From Chinchilla lanigera (lineage: Eukaryota; Chordata; Mammalia; Rodentia; Chinchillidae): a DNA stretch of 64,000 bases. Numbering within the stretch: position 1 is the stretch's first letter; every line of letters starts with the position of its first letter. Positions 22,301 to 33,229 of this stretch are shown here, one piece after another. The notes under the pieces are model-generated. The model saw only the letters and a list, made by a program, of their open reading frames with translations, ran no database searches and was not told the DNA's origin. Location: the NCBI RefSeq assembly GCF_000276665.1, contig NW_004955459.1:15018932-15082931 (forward strand). Reading direction: 5' to 3'. The position numbers and the translations under genes were made by a program.

Positions 22301-22553
22301 TCTATTGGGGTGCCAAAGGATAACAATAATGTAGACCATTATTTTGGAGTGATAAAGCACCCTATTGTTGTGGGGTATGCAACTTGCCTATGTCACACAT
22401 TATTAACGTTGAACAACACCCAGAAATTCTTTGAGCATCAATTCCTTGTTCAATGAGATGCAGGACTGGTTAGATGATCTCTTTACTTTCTAACATCTTG
22501 ATAATTCCCTGACAACTATATGCTGTGTTCTTATAGCCAACAGTTTTCTTTAA

Positions 22554-22554
<1 letters not shown>
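22301..22554. other. Unassigned stretch
   Basis: No repeat or gene recognised; plain AT-rich sequence leading into a CA microsatellite. Confidence 0.4.

Positions 22555-22594
<40 letters not shown>
22555..22594. repeat. (CA)n microsatellite
   Basis: About 19-20 uninterrupted CA units. A likely polymorphic marker. Confidence 0.95.
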
Positions 22595-22596
<2 letters not shown>

Positions 22597-23870
22597 TCAT
22601 TACAATTGACATGCTATTCATCCTTCTTTTGGCCAAATGAAAAGAAAGAGAGTAAAAGCCAACCACAGCATTTAAATGAAAGAGTTATCAGTCATTCTTG
22701 TATATTGCAGCTGCTTGAGAAGCCATAGGGCAAAGGCATTTCTATGGAAGATAAGTTCATTGTGTTGAACAAATTAATGCTGGATTGTGAATTAAACGGC
22801 GTGTCTTCGGACAGCTAATTAGCTTTGTGCTGCTCAATTAAGTTTTGAAAGGACATGTTGTGTTTCTTGATGGAATACAGAATATATTTCAAGGCTAATG
22901 TTGCTCCAGATAATTTCAATTTCAAACCCAGTGGAAATGACCAACAAGAAGCAAAGGTTTTGTAAACTCCAAACAATTCACTTCCCAAAGAGCTTAACTT
23001 ACAAACCACAAATAGAAAAAAACCTTCTTTATTTTAATCCATATCTGGAAATCTCTGCCAACTAAAGAACAAGAAATTAGCTATAATATTTTTCATAGTA
23101 TCATTCACATTTTGAGCAAATAATTAAAAAGTAAGGGACACCAGTAAACTGAAATGACCTTCTCCATATATTTATAGTTTATGGATGGAATCACAAATGC
23201 CCCTTCTTACATAAAATATAGTGTAAGTGTCTCTGGTGCACCGTGTTTAGGCTTTGGAATTTTAAAAATATATATTAAATAAAACATGTTTTGGATTTTA
23301 ACTCAACTACTGACTCTGAGAAACAGTCAAAATCTTTGGATTTCTTCCCCTACCAAACAGAGTTATGATTCTTGTCTTATAGGGTTATGATGACAACTAC
23401 AATAGTCCAACTGTTATGTCAGCCCCCATTAAATCCAACATCCCTTCATTTCCTTCCTCTCTCCACATTAGTTATGAATTGACCTCAGTTTATGTATAGA
23501 TTTTTCTGTTAAATACAAGGAGTTACCAATGATTAAGAACATCTCTGTTGGATACACTGCCACCAGATGCTGTGCTAAACAATTTTTTGAAAATTTTAGA
23601 TGAAATATGTCACCCATAAAAATATAGAAATAAACACAAGATCAGTAACATAATCTGTTTCCATAAGGCTGGGGATGTCCCTACTTCTATAACAATCCAT
23701 CAAGGCCGAGAATGAAAAGTGAAGCCCCCAGCTCACTCAACAGTGCTGTGAAAGCTGGATCTACCCATCTCCACCCATTCCCTCATCAGGACAGATGACA
23801 GGGCAAGGAGGGAGGAAGACAAAAACACAGACCAAATCTAAACCTAGAACACTACTCATGGGCTCAAATA
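22595..23870. other. Unique stretch with a conserved-looking block
   Basis: No gene. 22690-23010 is repeat-free and holds clustered TAATTA/CAATTAA words, including the palindrome 'agctaattagct' at 22813-22824. The remainder has no feature I can name. Confidence 0.45.
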
Positions 23871-23932
23871 GGTAGATAGATTAGATAGATAGATCATAGA
23901 TGATAGATAGGTAGATAGATAGACAGACAGAC

Positions 23933-23970
<38 letters not shown>

Positions 23971-23990
23971 GTAGATAGATAGATAGATAG
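23871..23990. repeat. (TAGA)n microsatellite with CAGA variants
   Basis: Mostly 'tagatagatag' tetranucleotides with an inner 'cagacagaca' block and a 'catagatgat' break near 23895. Long enough to be highly variable. Confidence 0.95.
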
Positions 23991-24150
23991 GCTGACTGAT
24001 ACACACAGTCCTTACTTTCACCCTACCACAACCCCCACCACTGTCAAGACCTAGGAGAACCTAGTCTAGATATTTCTTGCTAGATCCCAAGCCATGAACT
24101 ATTCTCTCTCATACCTCCTCAAATGCATATTTTCCTCGCTAACACTGAGC

Positions 24151-24195
24151 CCACAGAGTATATTTTACCTCTGTATCCACAGAGTATATTTTACC
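24151..24195. repeat. Short tandem duplication, period 26
   Basis: The 19 bases 'ccacagagtatattttacc' occur at 24151-24169 and again at 24177-24195 without change. This looks like a recent slip or repair duplication. Confidence 0.85.
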
Positions 24196-24398
24196 CAAAC
24201 AGTCTCTTTATCATTACACCACCCAGTCCAAGAACTGAGAACTGCACACCTGCCTTGCCACACACATAAAATTCTTACTCCCCTTTTCTCCTGCCTTGTC
24301 ATGTATAAAACTTCGATCTGCCAGAAGACAGACATATCCCTTTCGGACTTGCTCCTGGGAGAAGGTGTAAAGCCCACTCTGTTTCCACTTAGGCAGGG

Positions 24399-24495
24399 TT
24401 TTTTTGGTTTTTTTGGTTCTTTTTTTTTTTTTTGGTACTCAGGAACTTATGCTTGCCATGCAGGCACTTATGCCACTGAGCTATATCCCCGGCCC
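24399..24495 (-). repeat. ID SINE, antisense
   Basis: T-rich reversed tail (24399-24433) followed by the reversed ID body ending 'gagctatatccccggccc'. Reading the minus strand gives 'gggccggggatatagctcag' with the A box intact, and a degenerate B box. It is followed by a (TA)n run at 24503-24519. Confidence 0.85.
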
Positions 24496-24502
24496 AGGCA
24501 GT

Positions 24503-24519
24503 TATATATATATATATAT
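24503..24519. repeat. Short (TA)n run
   Basis: Eight TA units directly beside the ID element. Confidence 0.85.
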
Positions 24520-26970
24520 CAGTGCTCTTCAGCAACTGATGTGTCACACTGGGCTGGCCTTACTCCTATACTTATTAGCAAGTCACTTTACCAGAACACT
24601 AATCATTTCCCCACCGGAAAAACTTACATCTAGCACTCCACAGCTAAATGAAGCTCTCTAATTTCTGTACCACTGCTGGTAATAATAGCAACATTTGAAA
24701 CATATGCAGAAGTTGACCTTGGAGGATGGATTCCTGGTAAGATTTCTTCAGATGTTAGTTAACAAATGCAGCTCAACACCTTACAGTCCATGGCAAATAA
24801 TATAACAGCACTGTCAAGTTTTTCTAATCATACATTGTGACTTTGGAGACTTTTTATAATTCATCTGAAATAAGAAATGTGAAAAGACAAAGAATGGAGC
24901 ATTGTTGGCACCCATACACACCAGCTGAAAAAACCAATACATTTTCTTTAAAAGAAAAAAATACTAGCACAAGCCAACTGAATCCATTTGTTTTTTCACT
25001 TCAGTAGCAAGGACCCCAGAAGGAGACACAGTCAGTGCTCACGGAGTTCCAGATTATGTTCCAGTTAACGCAAGAATTGTTTTTGCAGTATCACAAGTGT
25101 GTGTGATCTAGATAAATATATTGTAGAGACTTGAAACTTCATTGTCATCTACTTCCTCAAGGATAAGCTAATGGACTAGTTAATTTTGAGTTTTGTTAAG
25201 GAGGAAAGGAAGGAAGTATAATACTTTGTAAATATAAAATATTACCTTAGTGGATAAGGCATTTGCATTTTTATAACCAATCCTTATCTTTGGACTAAGC
25301 CATCACAGCTGGAACTTCAGACAGGGTAGCAGAATAATCTAAAGGTTATTTCTTTTTTGGAGTGCAAAAAGACTTATCTCTGCCCTTCCAATCCTAAAAC
25401 CATGATTGGTTGCTTTACCCCTATAAAGGAATGGTCCTTCTTCCAATGGATGAATAACTGGGAAGAATAAAACACTTTTCTTACAAGAAGTCACAAAAAT
25501 AACCATTTTTTCCCTCACATCATTTCCCCTTCTTCACTCCACTATAATTTATGAAAATGATTTAAAACTTTGGACTTCAGTGAATACTGCAAAATCCGGT
25601 CTGCAATTAGTTCTGTATGTTTAAGGTTTCCTTCAACAGAACACATCATAATTCTTTGGAAAGTAAGTTCAGCCTAGAAAAAGATATGAATCTGCAAGCT
25701 TCCATCTTTAGAGAAATTGATTTATAAGAGAAAAGGACTTTAGTATGATTTCCTAAATTGAAAACTCCATAATATAAACCTTGAGGAAATTGTCACAGGA
25801 AGCTCCAGTGAAATTCAAGTTCTCAATACTTGAGATCAACTTTTATTGCTACCAAATGCCGGGGACTGTCCGGGTGCCTTCACAGGCATTAGGCCAGCTG
25901 TCTTGGAAGACTAATTCTGTATAATCTAATCTGCAGCAGAGTTGAGAACAAAGCGTAAGACTATTATGAAGTTCAGGTCTACAGAATAATCCTTAATGAT
26001 TTATACTTCAAAAGTCACTATCTCTCTGCTATTCTTACTCCCTCCATCCTTTGCTTCGCGTGTTACTTGCCACCTAATGGTACACATCAAACATTTATGG
26101 AACTGAACAAACCCATATAAAACCCAAGGCCTGCTACTTCAGCCTCTTTCCAGCCTTTCAGAGATTTATTAGAAGACGGTATGTCCTCTCCCACAACATT
26201 CTGTCTGGGTGATTGATGGTATGATAGAAGATGATTAAACGTTCTTAAATTTGGAGCCTTTAATACACTGGTAGTAATCTCTTCAAATAAATCATATATA
26301 TATAATAAGTTAAGGGTGTTTTCAAAATTACAAAGGAAGTCAAAGTCTATTTAGCAGGACTCATCAAAACTGTGATTTATTCTGCCTATCAGAAACGTAA
26401 TACTGGGTGGCTTTCAAAACTGGCTTCTTGAGTGACTTTTTTGTTTTGTTTTGATGATTAGTCTATTGCAATGAACCTAAGCATATTTGGTGAGAAAACA
26501 GCTAAATCTGGTTGCAAGACATAAGTTTCACTCTGCATTATTATACTGGTTTTCACATGCACAGGTGAAAGGCCAAAAAAAGCAAGCTTAGGAGACAAAG
26601 GACACCAGCTAGTCCCTGAGTCAGGTTTAATTGACTGTGAATATTTTCTTGGTTTGTGGGACAAATTTAACAACATCTAAACTAGATCATTTGCTTTTAC
26701 AGAGAAAGACTGTTTTCCAAGCAGAATTTCAAGCTGTTTTAATAAAAAGAAATTAATAAGTCCATTGCTGGTAATGTCCTCTAGTACAGTATAGAGATTC
26801 AAAGTAAGAAAATAGAAGTGCTCCTCTCTTGGAACAGATAAGAAGACATGGACAGATAGAATAGTTGTCTTATAAATTTTCTCAATATCCCTGAGGGAAT
26901 GGTGCCTCTGAGAAAATTTCTCTAGTCCAATCTTAGAGGGACATTTCTTTATTTCTTATTAGTTACTTTC
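24520..26970. other. Unique non-coding stretch
   Basis: No gene, RNA or nameable repeat seen in about 2.4 kb of AT-rich DNA. Frames are short and unrelated to any family. Confidence 0.5.
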
Positions 26971-26973
26971 TGC

Positions 26974-26998
26974 TCCTCTTTATTTATTTATTTATTTT
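26974..26998. repeat. (TTTA)n microsatellite
   Basis: Six tetranucleotide units in an AT-rich setting. Confidence 0.9.
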
Positions 26999-27349
26999 AC
27001 ATGTCTTGGAGAGCCAGGTTCTGGGAACATCACAGTGACTCATACTAGATGAGATTCATTCCATCATGGCATCAACGTTTTAATATGGGAGAGAATGAAA
27101 CACCACAGTCCAACTTATAAAACTGCTGCAAAACATGTGAAGAGGCACATCCTCCATTGGGGATTTGATGTAAGTAACAAGATCGCGATGGGACGCCAAG
27201 GGGAAATGATAGCTCACTGTGGAGGTGTGGAAATTTAATGTGTAGTGAGTGCTCCCTCCAGAAAGAACCCCAGCTGCACGGTCCCTGCTTCTGGAAGAGC
27301 CATGGTGACCACAGGGAAGAAAAAAGGACCAGTTTGTGGCTGAAACAAA

Positions 27350-27645
27350 CTTGGGAGAGAGATGGTACAAGATGAGCTGGAGAAGAGGCAGGAACAAGAT
27401 GGACTGGCTTTGTTGATCAACTTAAGAGCTGGCCTTTATCTTATAAGCAATAGGAAACCACAAAGAGTTTCCAAGAAGGGGACGTTGTGATCTGCCTTGG
27501 GTTGTTTAAAGACAAGTATAGGGAGAAGGAGAGATTTGCGAGAGGCCCAGAGTGACTGTCAGTGAGGGGATCACAGTCCAGGCAGAAGACAATGGTAATC
27601 TGGACTAGGGAATGTAGTGAGGCGAGGGATAGGTTCAAGAGAATT
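27350..27645 (+). repeat. Ancient mammalian interspersed repeat, family unassigned
   Basis: Words found in order are typical of a widespread old mammalian repeat: 'gagctggcctttatcttata', 'agcaataggaaaccacaaag', 'acgttgtgatctgcc', 'cacagtccaggcagaagaca', 'tggtaatctggactaggga'. I know this pattern from many mammalian loci but cannot give its name with confidence. Confidence 0.55.
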
Positions 27646-28250
27646 TCTCCCATCTGCTTCCACTGGCCATCCTGTGCCCTCCATTCTTAATAGCTTCACT
27701 TTTCTCTGCATTGATTTTCCTGCCCGCTTAACACTTCCATCTGCAGGGCCAGCTTTTATTGTTATGGTTTATGGTAAGGATTCAGTGTACATTTGTGTTA
27801 TGAATGACTAGTTCCAATTTTCATTATGTTCTTCCCTGCACCATAAAATTCCTGCAGTTCAATCTGTCCTACAGTGCACCATGTTTGCTGTACACAGACA
27901 AAGGTCACAGAACAAGGCCCAGGGGCCCCAAGAACAAAACTACAGATCTCGTAAGGAGTCTCCCTCCCCACTTCCAAGCCCAATTTTAAATCTAACTGAG
28001 CTATTCTGGGAATGAGTAGTTGGGACAAGGTGAGGACTTCAGGAGAGGATTTCATCTCTGAGAATGATTTTTCCTATAAAACTTTCTGCTCTGCTGCTGC
28101 AAGTTCCCCTATCCTACACTAGCTTTGAGATGATTTTTTTTGCTAACACCTTTCTAGGTTTTGTAGATGTTTAACATTCTAGGAGTGGATTTCCCAGACT
28201 ATATACCATGAGATAACACATAACCTCATAATGATAATGTAAGTAGAAAA
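27646..28250. other. Unique non-coding stretch
   Basis: No gene or repeat recognised. Opposed frames at 27617-27811 and 27798-28055 lack any motif. Confidence 0.5.
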
Positions 28251-28254
28251 TATT

Positions 28255-28330
28255 GTTAAAGGATTTGTATCTGCATTACTTCTTTTGACACTTACAATAA
28301 TTCCATGAGGTAATTAAAGCTGAAACTGAT
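28255..28330 (-). repeat. MIR fragment
   Basis: 'ctgcattacttcttttgac', 'acttacaataattccatgag' and 'gtaattaaagctgaaactga' follow the reverse-strand MIR CORE. Fragment only. Confidence 0.5.
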
Positions 28331-29105
28331 GTCCTAGAAGTGTCTTGAGAATGCAAACAACTCTTTCAAGCAACAAAAAAATGAAGCAGTTGCCTGCGTG
28401 GCTACTGAGGAGGATGTAATATGGCCTCCTAAAGAGCTGTAATCAGCCCAAGCCCAAACCCTCACACTTGAAGTGCATCCCATTTCTCTCGTGAATTCTT
28501 CTTCTCAGAAATGCTTGGATTTCTGTGTTATTTTAGAAGCCTGTGTATCCATTTTACTTTGAAAATGATGTGAAAAGGGAAATAGCATTCAAAGTTTATA
28601 AGCATATCCGGCTGCTCCTAGTGTCCAGACAATACTTTCACTGGATTTCCCTATGTGGGCTACTTACCACAAGGAAGACGTTCTCTTGCATTAATCATAA
28701 ACACACATGGATGGTGGGTGGTGTAAGTCTTGCTTCAACACCTTCCATGCTTTCTCTGACTAGTAAAGTTGATAACAGAAGCAAAGAATTTTAGAATTAG
28801 AAAACCCTTAGTGAGCATCACATTTGACCCCTTTGCCAATATAAAATATTCTCATGGATGTCTTGCGTCCAGAAATGTCAACCATTTGAAAGGAAAGTTT
28901 TATGCAATTATGCTGCTTTTGTTCAGAACAGTTGCTCTTTAGAGTCCATTTATAATGTAAACAAAAAAAAACGTAGTGACTGGACCTTGAAGTTGTAGCT
29001 TATTTTGACCCAGAACAACTTCAGAGTGTGGTCCTACTGACAGATTTGTCAAAGAGCAAATTGACAGTCAAAGAATATAGATTTGCTGCCACTGAGGGGC
29101 ATCAA
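28331..29105. other. Unique non-coding stretch
   Basis: Nothing recognised. The plus-strand frame 28543-28794 (83 codons) has no known domain. Confidence 0.5.
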
Positions 29106-29109
29106 TGAA

Positions 29110-30495
29110 ATGTGTCAAAACCGATGCTCAAAAAAGGTGCCAAATATACACTGGAGAAAGGAAGCCTTATCGACAAATGGTGGTGGGAAAACTGAATTCA
29201 CATGTAGAAAATTGAAATTAGGCATCTAACTCTCACCCTATACAAAAGTTGACTTAGAATGGATCATGCACCTAAATGTAAGACCTCAAACTTTCAAACA
29301 GCTAGAAAAACGTAGGGGAAACACTCCAAGCTATTGACATAGGCAATGATTTCCTGAATAGGACCCCAATAACTCATGAAACAAAAACAAGAATTGAAAT
29401 ATGGGATTCATAAAATTTAAAAGCTTTGCCACGGCAAAGGAAACAATCAGCAGAATAGAGATAACCACATGAGGGAAAATATTTGCCAACTATTCAAGGA
29501 TTAATAGAATATATAAAGAACTCAAAACAGCTAACAAGAAAAAAAGGAGTAATGCTATCAATAAATGGAAAAATGATCTAAGCAGACACTTCTAAAAAGA
29601 ATAAGTACAAACATCCAAGAATTATATGAAAAAAAATGCTCAATGTTTTTAATCATTGGGAAACTGTAGATCAGAGCTACAATGAGGTTCCACCTCATGC
29701 CAATAAGAATGGTTATTATCAATAATAATGATAATGATAACAGTAACAACAAATGTTAGAAAAGGTGTGGAAAAAAAACAAGCACTTATATGTACTATTG
29801 GTAAGTCTAAACTACAGTAGAGCCTAAGTATAGCAGTATATACTGTAGTATATACTGTTGGTAAGAATCTAAATTATAATAGAATCTATGGTAGAGCTAT
29901 TATGGAAAACAGTGCCAAGATTCCTCTGAAAGCTATAAATAGAACTACTGTGTGATCCAGCTATATCATTCTTTGATATGTATCCAAAGGAAAGGAAATT
30001 AGCACATAAAATAGATACCTGCATACTCGTATTTATTGTGGCACTACTCAGAATAGCTAATATATGAGATAAGCCTAAGTTACTATCAACAGATGACCAA
30101 TGGGTAAAGAACCTGTGATATAGATATAGATTTATATCTATATAAAGAATAAAATCATTCAGCCACGAAGAATTCAGCCGTAAAGAATAAAATCATTTGT
30201 GGGAAAATGGGTGGAGCTGAAGGACACTGTGTCAAGTAAAACAGGCCAGATACACAGAGATAAGGATCACTCATATGTGGAAACTAAAAAAGATAAGGAG
30301 ATAACTTGAAGTAGAAGAGGAGCTTTCAAGGAAGAGGAAACAGGGTTGAGAGGAAAGAAGGAAAGAGAGGGCAAGAAAGAGCACAGGGAAGGTAGACATG
30401 ATCAAGGCACAAAATACGTACGTATGTAAACGTTGCAACAAAGCTAATGTGTGAAATCAGTTTGTATTCATAAATATAATAATTTTTAAACTTTA
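29110..30495 (+). mobile_element. L1 ORF2 C-terminal part and 3' UTR
   Basis: Starts within the C-terminal third of ORF2 ('aaaggtgccaaatatacact', 'caaatggtggtgggaaaact'), goes through 'agaaatggtaga'-type and 'aaaatatttgccaactattc' steps, then the 3' UTR ('agtaaaacaggccagataca', 'actcatatgtggaaac') and a polypurine tract (30300-30390), ending at an A/T-rich tail near 30490. Frames are broken. Two local tandem duplications of about 60 and 40 bases lie inside (29788-29907 and 30137-30197). Confidence 0.85.
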
Positions 30496-31239
30496 CAAAA
30501 TGTGGCTACAGGTGCTGCATGTCACCAGCTTCCTCTTAAAATGCAGTAGCATCTTCACCCTCATGGATTCACTCTCTAAAGTGCCTTCATGGAAGAGAAC
30601 ACACTCGCTTGCATATAATAAATCTCTACCTCCCAAAAAGAAGAGATCTGCTGCTGCATTAGAGTCACACTTTGGACTTTATTCTACGCTTTCACATTTC
30701 TAAAGCTCTCAGCACAATTTCCACCTTCTTTCAGTGCTCACCCAGCAATGCATGGGTTGAGATGATGACTTAGTCAATTACAACAGAACACCATGACAGC
30801 CATGTTGAAACATTTGAACGAACCGTGGAGGTCATGATGAAGCCCTCCTCTAACTTTACTGTCTGTGTCCACTGACATGCAGGAAGTGGTGTGTATTACC
30901 TCAATTGATTAACTATAAAGATTAAAATATGTGTGGCATTTAAAACTGTTCACTGGCAACCTGCCCAGTAAAGGAGGAGAGAGGCGGGTGGAACAGGGAA
31001 AGTGTTTACCTTATCCAGGAAACCGTGATTTTGAGTCTTACCCTAAGACTAAGAAACATAAATAAAGCCAGAAAATGGTCTACACTTTTAGAATTATTCA
31101 GAGACCCACCACTTCTCAATTTGTTCCATCACAGCCAAAAATGAATCTTTAGATCCATTCCTCTTACTTTAAGAATTTTAAAGGAAAAAGAATATTCACA
31201 CTTTATCTAAAAGTATACTTTTGATAGAAATAATTATGA
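30496..31239. other. Unique non-coding stretch
   Basis: No gene or repeat recognised between the L1 tail and a short L1 remnant. Confidence 0.5.
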
Positions 31240-31345
31240 GTAAAATAATAAAAACAACAATCCAATTCAAGAGATTGGCTAAATAAACCATTGTATATAT
31301 GAGGTGTAATACTATGGCACCATTGGATAAAATAATAAAGAGGAA
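31240..31345 (+). mobile_element. Short L1 remnant
   Basis: 'gagattggctaaataaacca', 'ttgtatatatgaggtgtaat' and 'actatggcaccattggataa' match, in order, the L1 segment that encodes the last part of ORF2. Only about 100 bases remain. Confidence 0.55.
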
Positions 31346-31511
31346 GTCTCATTCCCACCCCAGGGCGCATAAGGAATCAAAGTTCCAAGACCCAGGCTCT
31401 TTCTATTGCTAGGGGAGTTACCTTCTTCAGATGCAACATTTGTTTCAAAACATGGGACTCTTATGTGTGGTAGTGACAGAGAGCACCTAATGCCATTGAA
31501 AGATTTTATTA

Positions 31512-31675
31512 TAGTCATGCATCACATGAGATTTCAGTCAGCAACAGACTGTTTATACAGTGCCAGTTTCTAAGATTATATTGCCTTACCCACCTTAGTT
31601 TATATAAGTAAACTCTCTGGTGTTCACACAAGAGTGAAGTCTTCTAACAATGCATTGCTCACAAGAAATCTCCAA
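31512..31675. mobile_element. Non-autonomous DNA transposon, MER2/Tigger-like
   Basis: Begins 'tagtcatgcatcacatgaga' and 'tcagtcagcaacagactg', passes 'ctaagattatattgcc', and ends with 'gtgttcacacaagagtgaag' and 'aacaatgcattgctcaca'. Both ends fit the inverted ends of a well-known pogo/Tigger-type element, with the middle deleted. A second copy lies at 45.4 kb. Confidence 0.6.
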
Positions 31676-31974
31676 TTGTTATGCAAGATAGGACTTTCCA
31701 TTTCCCAAGAGAAAGAGACTACTCTACACCACACAAAGCTAGGTCAAGAAGAATCAAGTTGGGTCAGTGAGCCAAGGAAAGAACTGGAAAACAGCCCAGG
31801 TGCACTGTGTTTCCCATGGGAAATGCACAGTAGGACACAGGAAACAGCATAGGTCTGGATCATAAGCAGAATGTAAGTGGGCTCACAACCATCAGAAATA
31901 TCTTTGATTGGTTGTGCAGTACCTGGAAGAGCTGCTTATGACAGAGGTGTATTTCGTCTGGGGTATAAGAACCA
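31676..31974. other. Unique stretch
   Basis: No gene or repeat recognised; a 72-codon frame (31634-31852) has no homology I can name. Confidence 0.45.
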
Positions 31975-32372
31975 AATAGAGGTTGTTATCTAGATGCCCC
32001 TCAAAGTGATGCACTCACAAGTGGGGCTTTTGGGGGTGACTGGATTATGTGTGTGATACTCATGACTGGATTAGTCCACTGATGTGTTTATGCCTGGTGT
32101 GATGCTGGGAGGTGAGGCCTGGTGGATTGAGATGGGTCACTGAGCATGGTCTGGAACAGTATACACCCCTCCTATTTCCTTAACTGTGCCTCGCTTCTTG
32201 CTGCCATGTCATGAACTCTTTCTCCTCTTCCATGACACTCTGCCATGCCACCCCACCTTACAGCCAGCCAACTGTGGACTGAAACCCTACAATCTGAGCC
32301 AGAATAAACCTTTCCCCTTTATTTTGTGAGTGGTAGGTATTTTGTCCTAGCAACAACAAAGCAACTAAGACA
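31975..32372 (+). mobile_element. MaLR-like solo LTR
   Basis: The 3' half is diagnostic of the class: 'ccatgtcatgaactctttct', 'ctgtggactgaaaccctaca', 'gccagaataaacctttcccc', 'ggtattttgtcctagcaaca' and the end 'aagcaactaagacag'. The left end is less certain. The AATAAA-like word is the LTR polyadenylation site. It resembles the LTR at 46.4 kb. Confidence 0.65.
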
Positions 32373-33229
32373 GAGGCAGGTTAGTGTGGGGTCCAGATCA
32401 GTTGGGTTTGCATAGCAAAGATATGCTGCATGGTGAGCCCTTTGTTCTAAGAATCAGCTGTCTCTAAAGAGACAGTCTTTCCCCAGTCAGCAAGGACACA
32501 TATGCTGGAACATCAAGAATAAGGACATTAATAAAATATAGCTATTACAAGCTCAGTGAAGAAGCAGATCCCCAACACCTCTAGACCACTGAACAAAGCA
32601 TGCTTTATCCTATTTATGTTTGTCTCCTTTGTCTAAGAAACTATCAGTCCATCCCCATTGGTCTCCTTTAAAACACTAAATCCCCATCTCCCGTAACTAA
32701 TACAATATATATGACCTTCTTTCTTACTATTTTCTGCACTCAGAATGAGGGTAGGATCATCATTTTATTCATCTTTGCATCCACTATGTGGGGCTTCATA
32801 GAATGGGCACTTTTTCAAAGAGGACATTATTGACCACAGTCATTCCCACTGATAGCAGATTGGCAGGAACACTGCAAAACAATGGGCATCAAGGGGGTAC
32901 ATGTAATCCCAAGACTGGCAAACCTTTTTGGACATATATAGAGAGAAGAGGGTACATCATTCCTACCTGAGCATCCAAAATTTTCAATATACTCCATCAC
33001 CTCAAATTCAGTTAAAACCTGTGCTTAAAATAATTTTGCCAAATTTCTAGATACCCCAGAACAATTTTAGGAAGTGGGATAATGGGAAGATTACAGAGTA
33101 AGGTGTAGTAGGAAAAGTGATTTCCTGAATAAAATTGCATTGGAGAATTAGAGGAAGGAAATAAAGACCCCTCTCAACTGCAATAACCAATCCAAGGCTC
33201 TAGAAACTGTTTTTGCCTAACAGCTGAGA
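32373..33229. other. Unique non-coding stretch
   Basis: No gene or repeat recognised. Confidence 0.5.

Noticed and set aside
23871..23990. CRISPR-like array
   Set aside because: It is a plain tetranucleotide microsatellite without spacers; the sequence is also mammalian.
32870..32945. Possible B1 fragment around 'acatgtaatcccaagactgg'
   Set aside because: Only a short B1-like word is present, with no B1 sequence on either side, no tail and no target-site duplication.
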